From assembly GCA_963205285.1 (NCBI GenBank), contig CAUJJQ010000270.1:1-5742 (forward strand): DNA of 5,742 nucleotides, written 5' to 3'. The notes below the pieces were generated by a model that did not search any database, was not told the DNA's origin, and worked only from the letters and a program-made list of their open reading frames with translations. Source of the DNA: Pseudomonadota bacterium (GTDB taxonomy: Bacteria; Pseudomonadota; Alphaproteobacteria; Sphingomonadales; Sphingomonadaceae). The translations under genes and the position numbers were made by a program. How positions within the stretch are numbered: the first letter of the stretch is position 1; each line of letters opens with the position of its first letter. Of the stretch, positions 4,720 to 5,742 are shown piece after piece.

Positions 4720-5742
4720 TTAGCTGCCCGAACCAGGGCCGTAGTTGATTTCAACACGGCGGTTCTGGTCGTTGCGGACGCCATCGGGCGTCGGCACGCG
4801 GTTCACGGTTTCACCAAATGCGCGGGTCGTGGTGGCCGAGGCGGGGATACCGCGCGCGGACATATAGGACTGCACATTGTTGGCGCGACGTTGCGACAGA
4901 CCGACGTTGTATGTCGGGCGGCCCGAACGGTCAGCGTGACCGGCAATCATCACCGTGGTGTTGCGGCAATTCGCATAGGCGCTGATCGCGTTGTCGAGGG
5001 TCTGGGCAGCATCAGCAGTGATGTTGTCCTTATCCCAATCGAAGAACACGATGTACGGCCCCGTGTTGCAAGCCACAACCGGCGGCGGCGGCGGCGGCGG
5101 CGGCGGAGGCGGCGGCGGCGGCGGCGGAGGGGGCGGAGGCGGCGGCGGCGGCGGCGGTGCTACCGGTTCACCGAAGCTGTACGTCAGCGTGCCCATCAGC
5201 GAGTGCGAACGGAAGCGCGTGTTGACGTCGCGGCCCAGACGATCGACCAGATCAACACCATCGGCGTTGAAGAAGCGATAACGCAGACCAACGTCGATGT
5301 TGCGGCTCAGCGGTGCTTCGACGCCGGCAATCGCTTGCCATGCAAAGCCCGTGTCCGAATCATTCAGCCAGACGGGAAGTGCGAAAACCGACTTCACCTT
5401 GGTGCGCGCAACGCCGACACCACCGCCGAAGTAGCCGTGGATGCCGTCATCTTCACCAATGTCGAACAAGCCGTTCAGCATGAAGCTGAGCGCGCTCGAA
5501 TTGCCATTGGTGTCGCGAACGCCCAAAATGGTCGCATTTGCGGCCGCACCACCGGGGATGCCGGCAGACGTGATGTTCAGGCCATTGGCTTCGGCCTGGC
5601 GATAGCCGACTTCTACTTCGGCGCGAACCGAACCAAAGTCGTAGCCAACAACGCCACCGAAATCATAGCCATATTTGTGGTCGGCGGTGGCTGCATTGTT
5701 GAAATTGGCGATGTCGAGAGGAAGATCCTCGACAATCATCAC
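4720..5742 (-). CDS. OmpA-family outer membrane protein (N-terminus outside window)
   Basis: 340 residues are visible, reading in from the right edge. The first codon is GTG, but it looks internal; the signal peptide and first strands are missing. Residues 1-190 are a beta-barrel region with alternating strands such as GYDFGGVVGYDFGSVRAEVE and a terminal strand HSLMGTLTYSFG. Then come 26 consecutive prolines (196-221) and an OmpA peptidoglycan-binding domain (about 226-335). Its core, MIAGHADRSGRPTYNVGLSQ followed by RRANNVQSYM, contains Asp271 and Arg286 (visible-fragment numbering), in the spacing of the pair that binds diaminopimelate in this family. Cys225 and Cys259 could form a disulfide. 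Expected role: tethering the outer membrane to peptidoglycan, with possible weak porin activity. The gene ends in TAA (4722-4720) and has its own terminator. Confidence 0.93.
   Translation of the reverse strand: MMIVEDLPLDIANFNNAATADHKYGYDFGGVVGYDFGSVRAEVEVGYRQAEANGLNITSAGIPGGAAANATILGVRDTNGNSSALSFMLNGLFDIGEDDGIHGYFGGGVGVARTKVKSVFALPVWLNDSDTGFAWQAIAGVEAPLSRNIDVGLRYRFFNADGVDLVDRLGRDVNTRFRSHSLMGTLTYSFGEPVAPPPPPPPPPPPPPPPPPPPPPPPPPPVVACNTGPYIVFFDWDKDNITADAAQTLDNAISAYANCRNTTVMIAGHADRSGRPTYNVGLSQRRANNVQSYMSARGIPASATTTRAFGETVNRVPTPDGVRNDQNRRVEINYGPGSGS
5080..5157. repeat. Trinucleotide tract encoding 26 prolines
   Basis: 78 bp of almost pure CGG on the plus strand (CCG codons on the minus strand), broken by three AGG (CCT) and one GGG (CCC) triplets. 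It forms the hinge between barrel and peptidoglycan-binding domain. Gains or losses of triplets by slippage would keep the frame and change only hinge length. The G-rich plus strand could also form quadruplex structures. Assembly error is possible in such a tract. Confidence 0.9.

Noticed and set aside
4991..5281. Plus-strand frame with a polyglycine run
   Set aside because: It is antisense to the OmpA-family gene; the glycines are simply the complement of the proline tract.

Overview
The window is GC-rich DNA with dense, short-gapped genes. Its protein content points to an alphaproteobacterium of the sphingomonad type (Sphingopyxis/Sphingorhabdus-like): an exosortase A (XrtA)-type polysaccharide glycosyltransferase and ligase, a MaoC hydratase followed by a thiolase, and an OmpA-family porin with a long polyproline hinge. 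The taxon is inferred from protein style and not tested by any search.

Layout. (1) 1-777, minus: 5' part of a GT4 glycosyltransferase that runs off the left edge. (2) 778-839: a 62-bp divergent intergenic region. (3) 840-2398, plus: a 58-residue single-span membrane ORF and, 8 bp later, a polytopic O-antigen-ligase-like protein of the exosortase A-associated type. Together with the glycosyltransferase they look like the edge of a surface-polysaccharide locus. (4) 2525-4214, plus: a MaoC-type (R)-hydratase and a complete thiolase, probably one acyl-CoA unit. A 16-bp tandem duplication lies in the leader. (5) 4165-4580: a compound repeat in which the last codons of the thiolase occur three times, separated by four copies of a ~44-bp nested palindromic element. 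(6) 4603-4637 and 4662-4695: two back-to-back intrinsic terminators, one for each strand. (7) 4720-5742, minus: OmpA-family protein lacking only its N-terminus, with 26 consecutive prolines encoded by a (CGG)n-like tract.

The most unusual part is region 5. The third thiolase end (to 4580) still sits just before the intrinsic terminator, so it is probably the original gene end, displaced 366 bp by inserted material that brought its own replacement 3' end. The live and displaced ends share 23 identical bases and then differ at five positions, all synonymous third-codon changes. That pattern recalls site-specific elements that integrate at a gene's 3' end and restore it, but no integrase is visible and the inserted units are only 125 and 241 bp. 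The 241-bp unit equals the 125-bp unit plus two extra 58-bp hairpin units.
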